Position numbers and translations under genes: made by a program
Notes under the pieces: generated by a model
Told to the model about the DNA's origin: nothing
The model's input: only the letters and a program-made list of their open reading frames with translations
The model's database searches: none
Source: Mucilaginibacter sp. Bleaf8
Lineage (GTDB): Bacteria > Bacteroidota > Bacteroidia > Sphingobacteriales > Sphingobacteriaceae
Reading direction: 5' to 3'
DNA: 64,000 nucleotides
Assembly (NCBI RefSeq): GCF_018390515.1
Contig: NZ_JAHBBK010000005.1
Span: forward strand, 62,001-126,000
In this document: positions 1 to 7,167 of the stretch, piece by piece
Position numbering within the stretch: the stretch's first letter is position 1
How the letters are laid out: each line of letters opens with the position of its first letter

Positions 1-468
1 GCATATACCGTTGTTTTAAGAGCGGCTTCGGCTACTCGAAGCTCTATTGCATTTTTTACGGATTACCGCTCACCCAAAATCAAACATATCAAAGCTAATC
101 CAAATATTACTGTATGTGGGTATGATACTGCCGAAAAAATACAACTGATATTACAGGGTAAAGCAAGCATTCATTTCCAGAATGATGTAGCAAAGCAGTA
201 TTGGAAAAAAGAAGGTCGCAAAAGCCGCCAGTCTTACATGGCAAAACCCGCTCCATCAACCGTTATAGCTCAGGAAAGTGATGGGCTGGATGATTTTAGA
301 AATAAAAATTTTGATGAACAGGACACTGCCGGATATGAAAACTTTGCAGTAATTGAAATACAGTTACATCAACTGGAATATCTTCACCTAAGTCACGAGG
401 GTAACCGCCGGGCACAGTTTACAATGCAGCCTGATGGTGATTGGCAAGGGAATTGGCTTATACCGTAA
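1..468 (+). CDS. Pyridoxamine 5'-phosphate oxidase-family flavoprotein, 5'-truncated
   Basis: The open frame enters at base 1 and ends at the TAA at 466-468, leaving about 155 residues of the C-terminal part. The beginning (AYTVVLRAASATRSSIAFFT) resembles the FMN-contacting strand of the PNPOx-like split barrel, followed by SPKIKHIKANPNITVCGYD and a late segment (EIQLHQLEYLHL) usual for this family's small members. They bind FMN and are mostly of unknown substrate, so PdxH activity is not implied. The ATG at 238 is internal. It is convergent with the anti-sigma gene with only 5 bp between. Family call is from pattern recognition. Confidence 0.75.
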   Translation, partial: AYTVVLRAASATRSSIAFFTDYRSPKIKHIKANPNITVCGYDTAEKIQLILQGKASIHFQNDVAKQYWKKEGRKSRQSYMAKPAPSTVIAQESDGLDDFRNKNFDEQDTAGYENFAVIEIQLHQLEYLHLSHEGNRRAQFTMQPDGDWQGNWLIP

Positions 469-473
469 CTGAG

Positions 474-1304
474 TTATAAAGCAGCAATTACCAGCGGTTC
501 TGTTGTCGGTTTGGGGCTGCCACCTGTTGGCTCCAAGGTAATAGCAAAGGCCTGTGCCTCGCCGGTAGATTTCATCTCCATCATCTTGGTAGAATCGGCC
601 TCGGCAGCGTCAAACACACCCAGGTCTACAGGTTTACCATTGGCTATTGCCCACAGCTGATACTGATGCCCTTTATCTGGCGCCGGTAAAGCTGCAGTAG
701 CTACATCAAGCATCACTTTTTTACGCTGCGAACTCCAGGCAACCGTAACGTTGGCTTGCGGCATTTTAGCTGTGCCCTTTAACTTAACAAACCGAAAAGT
801 AGTATCCCTAAAAACTGCTATCTCCTCGTCCATCTGGCTCACTTGCCGGGTAAACTTTTGGTTTTGCAGCTGGTAAGTTACTAATTGCTGCCGGGCATTT
901 TGCAAGCGGTTTAATACCATCACTAATGCGCCGCCGCAAAGGCAAAGCAGCAATATGCTGGCCGCAAAGGCATATTTATAAAAGATACTGGTAGTAGCTG
1001 GTTTAATTGGGGCTACCCGCGCCTCGGGCTGGTTATATTTACCTTTGCTAAAGGTACGGTCATCACCAAGGTTGGTCATTAAACTGTTCAGGATGCGGTG
1101 GCGTAACTCATCTGCCGGCTCAATGTCATGCACATCAGCATACAAATGGGTGGCTTTTTCAATTTCATCCAGCTCAGCTTTGATTGCCGGATTTTTTAAG
1201 GCCAAAGCTTCTACCTCTGCTTTCTCTTCTGCGCTTAAATCACCCAGAACATAAAGCTCCAACACCCCCGATTCAATATATGCCTTAATATCTTCCACGC
1301 TCAA
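474..1304 (-). CDS. Anti-sigma factor, RskA-like
   Basis: 276 residues. The N-terminal cytosolic part (about 1-105) has the ESGVLELYVLGDLSAEEKAE pattern of anti-sigma domains in this phylum; one membrane segment at about 111-131; a coiled-coil-like linker to about 165; then an extracytoplasmic RskA-type C-terminal domain with GHQYQLWAI near 212-220. It presumably holds the ECF sigma factor encoded immediately upstream inactive at the membrane. The start is not ATG: TTG at 1304 overlaps the sigma TGA stop, and a GTG lies two codons on at 1298; either implies translational coupling. The sigma/anti-sigma assignment is strong, the inducing signal unknown. Confidence 0.85.
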   Translation of the reverse strand: MSVEDIKAYIESGVLELYVLGDLSAEEKAEVEALALKNPAIKAELDEIEKATHLYADVHDIEPADELRHRILNSLMTNLGDDRTFSKGKYNQPEARVAPIKPATTSIFYKYAFAASILLLCLCGGALVMVLNRLQNARQQLVTYQLQNQKFTRQVSQMDEEIAVFRDTTFRFVKLKGTAKMPQANVTVAWSSQRKKVMLDVATAALPAPDKGHQYQLWAIANGKPVDLGVFDAAEADSTKMMEMKSTGEAQAFAITLEPTGGSPKPTTEPLVIAAL

Positions 1305-1852
1305 TTAAAATGTCTCCTTAACTGCATGATAGCCATTCGCAACCGGGTTTTGATAGTACCTAACGGTATACCAAGCTCATCGGCTGCTTCTGTATGGGTG
1401 TAACCTTTAAAATATATTAAGTCAAGTATTGATTTTTGCTCAGGTTTAAGCGTTTCAACCAAATCTTTTACGCCCAGCAGTTCAGGCTTGTACTCTGTAC
1501 TGTTATGCTTGTCAATATAACCTACGTTATTTTCAAGCTCCTGGTTTTTGTACTGATTTTTAAAATCTTTTGATCTTACCTTATCAATTGCCAGGTTGCG
1601 GGCGATGTTGAGCATCCAGGTAAACAGGCGGCCTTTTTCGGCACTGTAACTCGAGGCAGAGTTCCAGATTTTCACAAAAGCTTCCTGCAATACGTCTTCA
1701 GCCGTAGCCGTGTCGTTCACTATCCGGAAGATTACGCCATATAATGAAGCGGAATACATATCATATAAAGCTTCGGCCGCCACTTTTTCGCGGCGGCGCA
1801 AAGCCGATATCAATTCTTCTTCGGAAAGGGTGATTTTATGCTTTTTGGCCAA
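1301..1852 (-). CDS. RNA polymerase ECF sigma factor, SigK-like
   Basis: 183 residues with sigma region 2 (DVLQEAFVKIWNSA, then FTWMLNIARNLAIDKVR, about 55-95) and region 4 helix-turn-helix (YTHTEAADELGIPLGTIKTR, about 150-170). It redirects RNA polymerase to a stress regulon and is paired with the RskA-like anti-sigma gene that overlaps its stop codon. The only start upstream of region 2 is TTG at 1852; the next ATG is at residue 33 and would remove part of region 2. A -7-like box ends seven bases before this TTG. lipA lies 38 bp upstream on the same strand, so read-through is possible. Confidence 0.88.
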   Translation of the reverse strand: MAKKHKITLSEEELISALRRREKVAAEALYDMYSASLYGVIFRIVNDTATAEDVLQEAFVKIWNSASSYSAEKGRLFTWMLNIARNLAIDKVRSKDFKNQYKNQELENNVGYIDKHNSTEYKPELLGVKDLVETLKPEQKSILDLIYFKGYTHTEAADELGIPLGTIKTRLRMAIMQLRRHFN

Positions 1853-1859
1853 AACGCTG

Positions 1860-1890
1860 TAAATATATAGGGATAATATTATGTTACAAC
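1860..1890 (-). promoter_or_regulatory. Possible Bacteroidota promoter of the ECF sigma gene
   Basis: On the minus strand TATATTTA (plus 1860-1867) matches TAnnTTTG at seven of eight positions, with GTTG (plus 1887-1890) 19 bases upstream as a weak -33 element. Only seven bases separate the box from the TTG start, so the transcript would be leaderless or nearly so. Confidence 0.35.
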
Positions 1891-2769
1891 TTATAAATCA
1901 AATAAGTGTTTTTCAGCGTGGTAAGAAGAACGCACCAATGGCCCGCTTTCTACATATTTAAAGCCTTTGCTTAAACCTACTTCTTTATAATATTTAAACT
2001 GATCGGGGGTAATCCAATCCACTACAGGGTGGTGGTTACGGGTTGGCTGCAGGTACTGGCCTAACGTAAGGATATGAACGCCAGCATCCAGCAAATCGTC
2101 CATCGCCTGCAGTACATCTTCTTCATGCTCGCCCAGGCCCAGCATAATGCCCGACTTGGTACGCAAACCAGCTTCAGATATATGTTTCAAACACTCTAAA
2201 CTGCGATCGTATTTAGCCTGAATACGTACCTCGCGGGTAAGGCGGCGTACGGTTTCCAGGTTATGTGATACCACTTCGGGCCGTACAGCCAATACACGAG
2301 CCAGGTTATCCCAATTACCCTTAAAGTCAGGCAATAAGGTTTCCAGGGTAGTTTCCGGGCTTTCGCGACGGATAGCATTGATTGTTTCGGCCCAGATGGT
2401 TGAGCCGCCGTCTTTCAGATCATCACGGTCAACCGAGGTAATAACGCAGTGCTTTACCTGCATTAGTTTCACCGAGGTAGCTACACGGTTAGGCTCATCC
2501 ATATCAACTGCCAGCGGACGGCCGGTAGCTACAGCACAAAATGAGCATGAACGGGTACAGATATTACCCAAAATCATGAACGTAGCCGTACCAGCTCCCC
2601 AACACTCGCCCATGTTAGGGCAGTTACCACTTTCGCATATGGTATGCAGCTTATGGGTATCCACCAAACTGCGCACATGTGCATACTCTTTACCCACAGG
2701 AAGTTTTACCCTTAACCAGTCAGGCTTACGCTGTACCTGGTTGGCAGGAATTACCGGCAAATCTATCAT
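1891..2769 (-). CDS. lipA: Lipoyl synthase
   Basis: 292 residues, normal length. It inserts two sulfurs into protein-bound octanoyl groups to make lipoate for 2-oxoacid dehydrogenases and the glycine cleavage H protein. The auxiliary cluster motif [12 protein letters not shown] (Cys45, 50, 56) and the radical-SAM motif CTRSCSFC (Cys71, 75, 78) are intact, and the C-terminal RSSY signature is present (VRSSYHAEK). The ATG at 2769 is preceded by a -7 box only 4 bases away. A lipB partner is not visible in this window; gcvT at 23.4 kb belongs to a lipoate-dependent system. Confidence 0.97.
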   Translation of the reverse strand: MIDLPVIPANQVQRKPDWLRVKLPVGKEYAHVRSLVDTHKLHTICESGNCPNMGECWGAGTATFMILGNICTRSCSFCAVATGRPLAVDMDEPNRVATSVKLMQVKHCVITSVDRDDLKDGGSTIWAETINAIRRESPETTLETLLPDFKGNWDNLARVLAVRPEVVSHNLETVRRLTREVRIQAKYDRSLECLKHISEAGLRTKSGIMLGLGEHEEDVLQAMDDLLDAGVHILTLGQYLQPTRNHHPVVDWITPDQFKYYKEVGLSKGFKYVESGPLVRSSYHAEKHLFDL

Positions 2770-2773
2770 AATA

Positions 2774-2804
2774 CAAAAATAGTTTTTTTAGCAGCAGAAC
2801 CAAG
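2774..2804 (-). promoter_or_regulatory. lipA promoter
   Basis: Minus-strand TATTTTTG (plus 2774-2781) is an exact TAnnTTTG box, with CTTG (plus 2801-2804) 19 bases upstream as the -33 element. The box ends four bases before the lipA ATG, predicting a leaderless message. Confidence 0.55.
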
Positions 2805-2848
2805 AGGCAAGCGCCCGGAGCTATCAGTTTTTACAATGAGGTGTACAA

Positions 2849-2882
2849 TATAAAAGCGCCGGGGTGTTCCGGCGCTTTTATA
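2849..2882. terminator. Bidirectional terminator hairpin between lipA and ytxJ
   Basis: A perfect 14-bp stem (arms 2849-2862 and 2869-2882, loop GGTGTT) with a GC core and AAAA/TTTT outer part. It lies downstream of ytxJ on the minus strand and separates it from lipA. Confidence 0.8.
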
Positions 2883-2903
2883 TTAATATTTTTTGCTGAC
2901 GCT

Positions 2904-3233
2904 TTATGCAATCACTTCCAGCGTTTCGTCAACCGAAATACCGCCGTGTGACTGATCAAGGATACAATCGCCATCTTTTATGAGTAATAACTGCGGCGAC
3001 TCATGATGTACCTTAAAATCCTGCGCTATCTGGTTGGATATCTCGCGGTGTTTAATTAAATCCAAGAAATATAAAGGCATATCTGCCGGTAATTTCTCCC
3101 AATCCAGCTCAAAACGGCGTTTAGCCATCATGCTGATAGAGCAACGTGTGCTGTGCTTAAATATTAAGCTATATCCTGATTTTTGTTTGATCTCGTTTAA
3201 TTGATCGGCCGAATCAAGCGCTGTCCAGTTCAT
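2904..3233 (-). CDS. ytxJ: YtxJ-type monothiol bacilliredoxin
   Basis: 109 residues with a thioredoxin-like fold. The HSTRCSIS motif puts a single candidate active-site cysteine at residue 32, followed by the HESPQLLLI cis-proline segment. YtxJ proteins are linked to the bacillithiol redox system and are thought to reduce mixed disulfides; bacillithiol occurs in several Bacteroidota. A TACCTTTG -7 box (plus 3257-3264) lies 23 bases before the start, and a strong hairpin follows the stop. The family call is confident; the substrate is not known from sequence. Confidence 0.88.
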   Translation of the reverse strand: MNWTALDSADQLNEIKQKSGYSLIFKHSTRCSISMMAKRRFELDWEKLPADMPLYFLDLIKHREISNQIAQDFKVHHESPQLLLIKDGDCILDQSHGGISVDETLEVIA

Positions 3234-3256
3234 AGTAAATCAATAAAGTGTTATCT

Positions 3257-3264
3257 CAAAGGTA
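3257..3264 (-). promoter_or_regulatory. -7 element for ytxJ
   Basis: Minus-strand TACCTTTG, an exact match to TAnnTTTG, 23 bases before the ytxJ ATG. I see no convincing -33 TTTG at the expected distance. Confidence 0.4.
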
Positions 3265-3314
3265 CAGTTAAGTATTGAGATAGGTTTTGCTGGCTTTACA
3301 ATATGACACTTTAA

Positions 3315-3425
3315 TTAGCGTCCGCGGCGCGGATAAGAGCCGTAGGCCGGGCACAATTTGTTTGAACAGGATGCAAATGTGCTTAAAAATGCTGCTACTA
3401 ATCCAATGTAAATAATTTTTTTCAT
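3315..3425 (-). CDS. Very small lipoprotein with a CPAYGSYPRRGR tail (36 residues)
   Basis: Reading leftward from the ATG at 3425: a lysine start (MKKIIYIGLV), a hydrophobic stretch and a lipobox-like FASC with Cys20, then only 16 residues ending in CPAYGSYPRRGR before TAA at 3315. It looks like a complete lipoprotein precursor whose mature part is tiny, with a second cysteine at position 25. It sits between ribH and ytxJ on the same strand, 19 bp after ribH, so it may be co-transcribed. No function can be given. Spurious translation is possible, but signal and lipobox are coherent. Confidence 0.65.
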   Translation of the reverse strand: MKKIIYIGLVAAFLSTFASCSNKLCPAYGSYPRRGR

Positions 3426-3444
3426 GCTTTGATACTTATCGTTT

Positions 3445-3942
3445 TCAATTATTTTTCAATTGCATAGTCAAGTCAGCCATCTTGATTGCAGTAACAGCAG
3501 CTTCAACACCCTTGTTCCCATGCTTCCCTCCGGCCCTGTCTATTGCTTGTTGCTCATTATCAGTGGTTAACACACCAAAGATAACAGGTTTTTCGTATTT
3601 TAACGAAACATTACTAATTCCGTTTGCTACAGCCTGGCAAATAAAGTCGAAATGCCTTGTTTCGCCCTGAATTACACAGCCCAGGCATATTACGGCATCC
3701 AGTTCTTTATGTTTCAATAAAATATCAGCTCCTGATATTAATTCGTAGCTACCGGCTACGCTGTAGGTAAAAATATTATCAACCAGCGCACCATTATCAA
3801 TCAGGCTTTGGTAAGCGCCTTCATACAAGGCACCGGTTATTTTAGCATTCCACTCTGCCACAACAATACCAAAGCGGTAAGGTGCAGCGCCGGGTATGGT
3901 TGTGTTCGAAAAATCAGATAGGTTTTTGAGTTGGGTAGCCAT
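3445..3942 (-). CDS. ribH: 6,7-dimethyl-8-ribityllumazine synthase
   Basis: 165 residues, expected length. It condenses 5-amino-6-ribitylaminouracil with 3,4-dihydroxybutanone phosphate in the penultimate step of riboflavin synthesis, normally as a pentamer or 60-mer. Family landmarks: AEWNAKITGALYEGA near the N-terminus, the active-site block GCVIQGETRHFDFICQ with its catalytic His, and FGVLTTDNEQQAIDRAGG near the end. It follows the TPR gene, separated by a terminator, so it probably has its own promoter, which I could not place. No FMN riboswitch is visible. Confidence 0.97.
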   Translation of the reverse strand: MATQLKNLSDFSNTTIPGAAPYRFGIVVAEWNAKITGALYEGAYQSLIDNGALVDNIFTYSVAGSYELISGADILLKHKELDAVICLGCVIQGETRHFDFICQAVANGISNVSLKYEKPVIFGVLTTDNEQQAIDRAGGKHGNKGVEAAVTAIKMADLTMQLKNN

Positions 3943-3988
3943 GGTAAAGGTTTGTATTAAAGTAAATATATTGTTCTTATAACGGCAA

Positions 3989-4012
3989 AAGCCAGCTTTT
4001 ATAAGCTGGCTT
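3989..4012 (-). terminator. Terminator overlapping the TPR gene stop codon
   Basis: The stem AAGCCAGCTT/AAGCTGGCTT around a 4-base TTAT loop includes the stop codon of the TPR gene at 3999-4001; the leftward transcript ends in a short T run. Confidence 0.65.
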
Positions 4013-4676
4013 CGGCACGTGCAATGTATTCGTCAATGTTTTGAGCTTCGGTACTTTCCGGATACTCAGTTTTTAATTTTTTATAAGTTTCGCTGGCCTC
4101 TTTGTTATTCTTTTCGGCCTCGTAAACCAAGCCTAACTTTTTCAGGTAAAAAGGTGATAAGAATTTGTTTTGTGCCTTATCAGCCGCTTTTTTGAAGTAA
4201 GTTTCGGCTTTATCATAATCTTTCAGTTCTACATAAGCGTCACCTGTGCTTCCCAGCGCTTCGGCAGCAATCATGCCGTCATCACTGCGGTAGTTGGTCA
4301 GGTTGTCAATCGCTTTGCGATATTCGCCTTTATTCAGGTAAGCGGTACCGGCATAGTAATAAGCCAGGTTTGCAGCCTTGGTGTTGCTGTAATCGGCAAT
4401 GATTTTTTCAAAGCCAGGGTAGCTGCCATCGCCTTTTAAGGCTTTATCCCATTCTTTTTTAGACCATGATTCCTGCGCTACGTGCATTTGATCAGCAGCT
4501 TCAACTTCGCGGGGGGCCAGGTAAAGTTTCTGGTAAGCGATGTAGATAACAATAAGCGCAACAATAGCTGCAGCTATAAATAATAAGCTTTTTTGGTTCT
4601 CTCTTACAAATCCGCCTGATTGTCCATAATTCTTTGGTTGGGCCTCAGCTTTTGTATTCACCTCTGTCTTTGACAT
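3999..4676 (-). CDS. Membrane-anchored tetratricopeptide repeat protein
   Basis: 225 residues: a short polar N-terminus, one membrane helix at about 31-48 (LLFIAAAIVALIVIYIAY), then a periplasmic domain with at least three TPR-like helical pairs (ANLAYYYAGTAYLNKGEYRKA, LGSTGDAYVELKDYDKAETY, FYLKKLGLVYEAEKNNKEAS). The layout recalls YfgM, a membrane-tethered TPR chaperone partner, but homology at that level is inference. An exact -7 box lies 22 bases upstream and the stop codon lies inside a terminator hairpin, so it is probably monocistronic. Confidence 0.85.
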   Translation of the reverse strand: MSKTEVNTKAEAQPKNYGQSGGFVRENQKSLLFIAAAIVALIVIYIAYQKLYLAPREVEAADQMHVAQESWSKKEWDKALKGDGSYPGFEKIIADYSNTKAANLAYYYAGTAYLNKGEYRKAIDNLTNYRSDDGMIAAEALGSTGDAYVELKDYDKAETYFKKAADKAQNKFLSPFYLKKLGLVYEAEKNNKEASETYKKLKTEYPESTEAQNIDEYIARAEASL

Positions 4677-4698
4677 TTCTATGCTAAAATTAAGTGTG

Positions 4699-4730
4699 CA
4701 AAAATAAGCTTTTAAAAATGTTTTAACAAT
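4699..4730 (-). promoter_or_regulatory. Promoter of the TPR gene
   Basis: Minus-strand TATTTTTG (plus 4699-4706) with ATTG (plus 4727-4730) 20 bases upstream; 22 bases separate the box from the ATG. Confidence 0.5.
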
Positions 4731-4799
4731 TGTAAAATTTTAAAATATTTCATCCCGCTTTTAAATTCACAATGTTAATAAAGGCACGTGCGTAAGTGC

Positions 4800-4807
4800 T
4801 AACTTTG
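4800..4807 (+). promoter_or_regulatory. -7 element of recF
   Basis: TAACTTTG matches TAnnTTTG exactly and ends 10 bases before the recF ATG. A -33 TTTG is not evident; only AT-rich sequence occupies that place. Confidence 0.45.
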
Positions 4808-4817
4808 ACCCCGCCGT

Positions 4818-5918
4818 ATGTATTTGCAACAGTTATCCATCATCAACTTTAAAAATTACAGTGAGGCCGAGCTGATTTTCAGCGACGGGGTGAATGCCTT
4901 TACAGGCAACAACGGGGCTGGCAAAACCAATTTGCTTGATGCCATTCATTACCTCTCGCTTTGTAAAAGCTACTTTAATACGGTGGATAGCCAGCAAATT
5001 AAACAGGGTACTGATTTTTTTATCATCAACGGCACTTTTGATAAAAACGACATCCCCGAAACGGTAGCCTGCTCGGTAAAACGCGCACAGAAAAAGATAT
5101 TTAAACGCAATAAGAAAGACTACCAGCGCCTGGCCGATCATATTGGCCTGTTCCCCATAGTTATGGTATCGCCCTATGATGTAAGCATTATTATGGAGGG
5201 CAGCGAGGAAAGGCGCAAGTTTATTGACAACGTTATATCGCAAACCGATAACCATTATCTCGACGAGCTGATTACCTATAACAAGATACTCAGCAACCGC
5301 AACGCCCTGCTTAAAAGCATTGCAGAAACTGGTCGTTTTGATCCGGGGCTGCTGGAGGTGCTGGACGAGCAATTGATTGCATCGGGCAATGTAATTTTCG
5401 GAAAGCGGCGCAGCTTTATGGAGAGCTTTACCAGCATTTTTAGTAAATATTACCAGTTCATTACCGAAGATGCCGAGCAGGTACAACTGGTATATGAGTC
5501 GCAATTACTGCAACATAGCTTTGCCGAGCTGCTTACCAAAACCACCGAAAAGGACCGCATACTGGAACGTACCACCGCAGGTATACACCGCGACGATCTG
5601 CAGTTTAGCATACATGGTATGCCGCTTAAAAAGTTCGGCTCGCAGGGGCAGCAAAAATCTTTTTTGATAGCGCTCAAACTGGCTCAGTACAACTACCTGC
5701 AACAACAAAAAGGCTTTAAGCCCCTGCTGCTGCTGGATGATATTTTTGATAAGCTCGACGAGAAACGCATTACCAAACTCATGCAAATGGTATCTGCCCA
5801 TGAGTTTGGGCAAGTATTTATAACGGATGCCAGCACCAACCGCGTGCGAACCATATTTAACCAGATACAGGTAGACGTAAAACTATTTAAAGTGGAAAAC
5901 GGAGAAGTGATAGCGTAA
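4818..5918 (+). CDS. recF: DNA replication/repair protein RecF
   Basis: 366 residues, normal length. An SMC-like ABC ATPase that helps RecO/RecR load RecA at gapped DNA. Walker A GNNGAGKT is at 30-37; the ABC signature region FGSQGQQKSFLIALKLAQY and Walker B PLLLLDDIFDKLD are in the last third; LFPIVMVSPYDVSIIMEGSEE is a typical RecF middle block. The following DUF721 gene is 57 bp downstream, and such genes commonly neighbour recF or dnaA and relate to replication initiation. The long reverse-strand frame over its first half is a shadow. Confidence 0.96.
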   Translation: MYLQQLSIINFKNYSEAELIFSDGVNAFTGNNGAGKTNLLDAIHYLSLCKSYFNTVDSQQIKQGTDFFIINGTFDKNDIPETVACSVKRAQKKIFKRNKKDYQRLADHIGLFPIVMVSPYDVSIIMEGSEERRKFIDNVISQTDNHYLDELITYNKILSNRNALLKSIAETGRFDPGLLEVLDEQLIASGNVIFGKRRSFMESFTSIFSKYYQFITEDAEQVQLVYESQLLQHSFAELLTKTTEKDRILERTTAGIHRDDLQFSIHGMPLKKFGSQGQQKSFLIALKLAQYNYLQQQKGFKPLLLLDDIFDKLDEKRITKLMQMVSAHEFGQVFITDASTNRVRTIFNQIQVDVKLFKVENGEVIA

Positions 5919-5940
5919 GCCAGCCGGATGCTTTAAAAAA

Positions 5941-5957
5941 CTTGATACTTGATACTA
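5941..5957. repeat. Short CTTGATACTTGATACTA direct repeat
   Basis: Two tandem copies of CTTGATA just upstream of the DUF721 gene. The same word, in either orientation, makes up the arms of the inverted repeat at 38416-38518, so this is probably a fragment of the same dispersed family. Confidence 0.5.
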
Positions 5958-5975
5958 CTAAAATAAAAAAGAACC

Positions 5976-6266
5976 ATGCGCAAGCCGAACGACAAGACGA
6001 TGAAAGAAGCGATAGACCAGATGTTAAGCGTTTATAAAATTAAACGCCGGTTTGATGAAACTGCGGTAGTAGCTGCATGGCCCGATATTGTAGGGAAACC
6101 GGTGGCTAACCGCACCAGCGAATTATTTATCAGCAACAAAAAGATGTTTTTACGCATTGAATCGTCTATTGTTAAAAACGAGCTGGTGATGATGCGCTCA
6201 CAAATTATTGAAAAGATTAACGCCGAGGCCGGCGATAAGTTAATCGAAGAAATTATTTTCCTTTAG
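5976..6266 (+). CDS. DUF721 / DciA-like protein
   Basis: 96 residues. The domain covers nearly the whole protein: MLSVYKIKRRFDETAVVAAWPDIVG, then VANRTSELFISNKKMFLRI with the TSEL..F..K.L.I pattern of DUF721 and a C-terminal INAEAGDKLIEEIIFL strand. DUF721 is related to DciA, which helps load the replicative helicase; the position behind recF fits a DNA-transaction role. Its 3' end overlaps the convergent small membrane protein gene by 14 bp. Short frame, but conserved pattern and context support it. Confidence 0.88.
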   Translation: MRKPNDKTMKEAIDQMLSVYKIKRRFDETAVVAAWPDIVGKPVANRTSELFISNKKMFLRIESSIVKNELVMMRSQIIEKINAEAGDKLIEEIIFL

Positions 6267-6468
6267 CCGCCCGCAACTCGCGCAGGGCGCTCAGGTGGTG
6301 GGGCCTTGCAAAAAGATCATCGTAAATAACAGCATACAGTACAATCATAAAGCCGGGAATATAAAAGGCAAACTGTACTTCGGGATGATATTTTACCAGG
6401 TAATAGCTGCCTGCCAAAAACAATACAACAGTTACAGAATAAATCAGGTACTTCACGGTCGCTTTCAT
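6253..6468 (-). CDS. Small two-helix membrane protein (71 residues)
   Basis: I take the ATG at 6468 (MKATVKYLIYSVTVVLFLAG) rather than the TTG further out. Two hydrophobic segments (about 6-22 and 33-50) are joined by a YHPEVQ loop, and a basic C-terminus (ARPHHLSALRELRAAKGK) should face the cytoplasm. I do not recognise a named family. The gene is convergent with and overlaps the DUF721 gene by 14 bp, and stands between two otherwise separate units. Function unknown; that it is coding rests on the membrane topology pattern and charge distribution. Confidence 0.55.
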   Translation of the reverse strand: MKATVKYLIYSVTVVLFLAGSYYLVKYHPEVQFAFYIPGFMIVLYAVIYDDLFARPHHLSALRELRAAKGK

Positions 6469-6576
6469 AAAAACAAAGATAAATACTTTGAAATGAAAGC
6501 TTTGCAAGCTAAAGCATTTTCGCGTTAAAAAGCCCTGATTATCAACCCAAGAGCAAAAAACGCTTATCTAAAAAGC

Positions 6577-6610
6577 AATTACCCGGAGCAATGGATGCAT
6601 CCGGGTAATT
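6577..6610 (-). terminator. ndk terminator
   Basis: An 11-bp perfect stem (arms 6577-6587 and 6600-6610, CCCGG core) followed on the minus strand by GCTTTTTAG; it lies 18 bp past the ndk stop. Confidence 0.75.
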
Positions 6611-6627
6611 AACTACTTTATTAAGAA

Positions 6628-7047
6628 TTAGAATTTCTCGAAAGCTGTGAAGAAGAAGCTGCCTTCGATAGCTGCATTCTCATCAGAATCTGAACCGTGA
6701 ACCGCGTTAGCATCAATTGATTGTGCAAACAGGTTACGGATGGTGCCCGGCTCAGCTTTAGCTGGGTCAGTAGCGCCAATCAGGGTACGGAAATCCGCAA
6801 CGGCGTTGTCTTTTTCTAAAATAGCTGCCACGATAGGGCCTGACGACATGAATTTAACCAGGTCAGCATAAAAAGGACGTTCTTTATGCACTGCATAAAA
6901 TTCGCCTGCTTTTTCAGGGCTCAGGAAAGTGTATTTCATGGCCTTGATCTTGAACCCGCCTTTAATGATGTGGTCAAGTATAGCACCGATGTGGCCGTTG
7001 GCAACAGCATCAGGCTTAATCATGGTAAAAGTTTTGTTGGTTTCCAT
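6628..7047 (-). CDS. ndk: Nucleoside diphosphate kinase
   Basis: 139 residues, standard length. It transfers the gamma phosphate from ATP to NDPs through a phosphohistidine. Catalytic His117 sits in the [12 protein letters not shown] signature, and the N-terminal [19 protein letters not shown] block is typical. It is divergent from nrnA, with both promoters in the 120-bp gap. Terminated by the hairpin at 6577-6610; probably monocistronic. Confidence 0.98.
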   Translation of the reverse strand: METNKTFTMIKPDAVANGHIGAILDHIIKGGFKIKAMKYTFLSPEKAGEFYAVHKERPFYADLVKFMSSGPIVAAILEKDNAVADFRTLIGATDPAKAEPGTIRNLFAQSIDANAVHGSDSDENAAIEGSFFFTAFEKF

Positions 7048-7066
7048 TATTGCTTTAAAATTGCCG

Positions 7067-7096
7067 CAAATTTAAGTTTTGTTACTGAAACTTAAA
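7067..7096 (-). promoter_or_regulatory. ndk promoter
   Basis: Minus-strand TAAATTTG (plus 7067-7074), an exact -7 box, with TTTA (plus 7093-7096) 18 bases upstream; the start codon is 19 bases downstream. Confidence 0.55.
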
Positions 7097-7118
7097 GCCT
7101 TTTACATAAATAACATCA

Positions 7119-7147
7119 TTTGCTTTTCAGTAATTATATTAAATTTG
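7119..7147 (+). promoter_or_regulatory. nrnA promoter, consensus match
   Basis: TTTG (7119-7122), 17-base spacer, TAAATTTG (7140-7147). Both elements are exact matches to the Bacteroidota consensus; transcription should begin about ten bases before the ATG at 7168. Confidence 0.7.
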
Positions 7148-7167
7148 CCACTTCTGTTTTATTGTGA

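Noticed and set aside
4833-5504. 223-codon open frame on the minus strand over recF
   Set aside because: It lies wholly inside recF, whose protein has all family motifs; the reverse frame has no recognisable domain or signal and no promoter.
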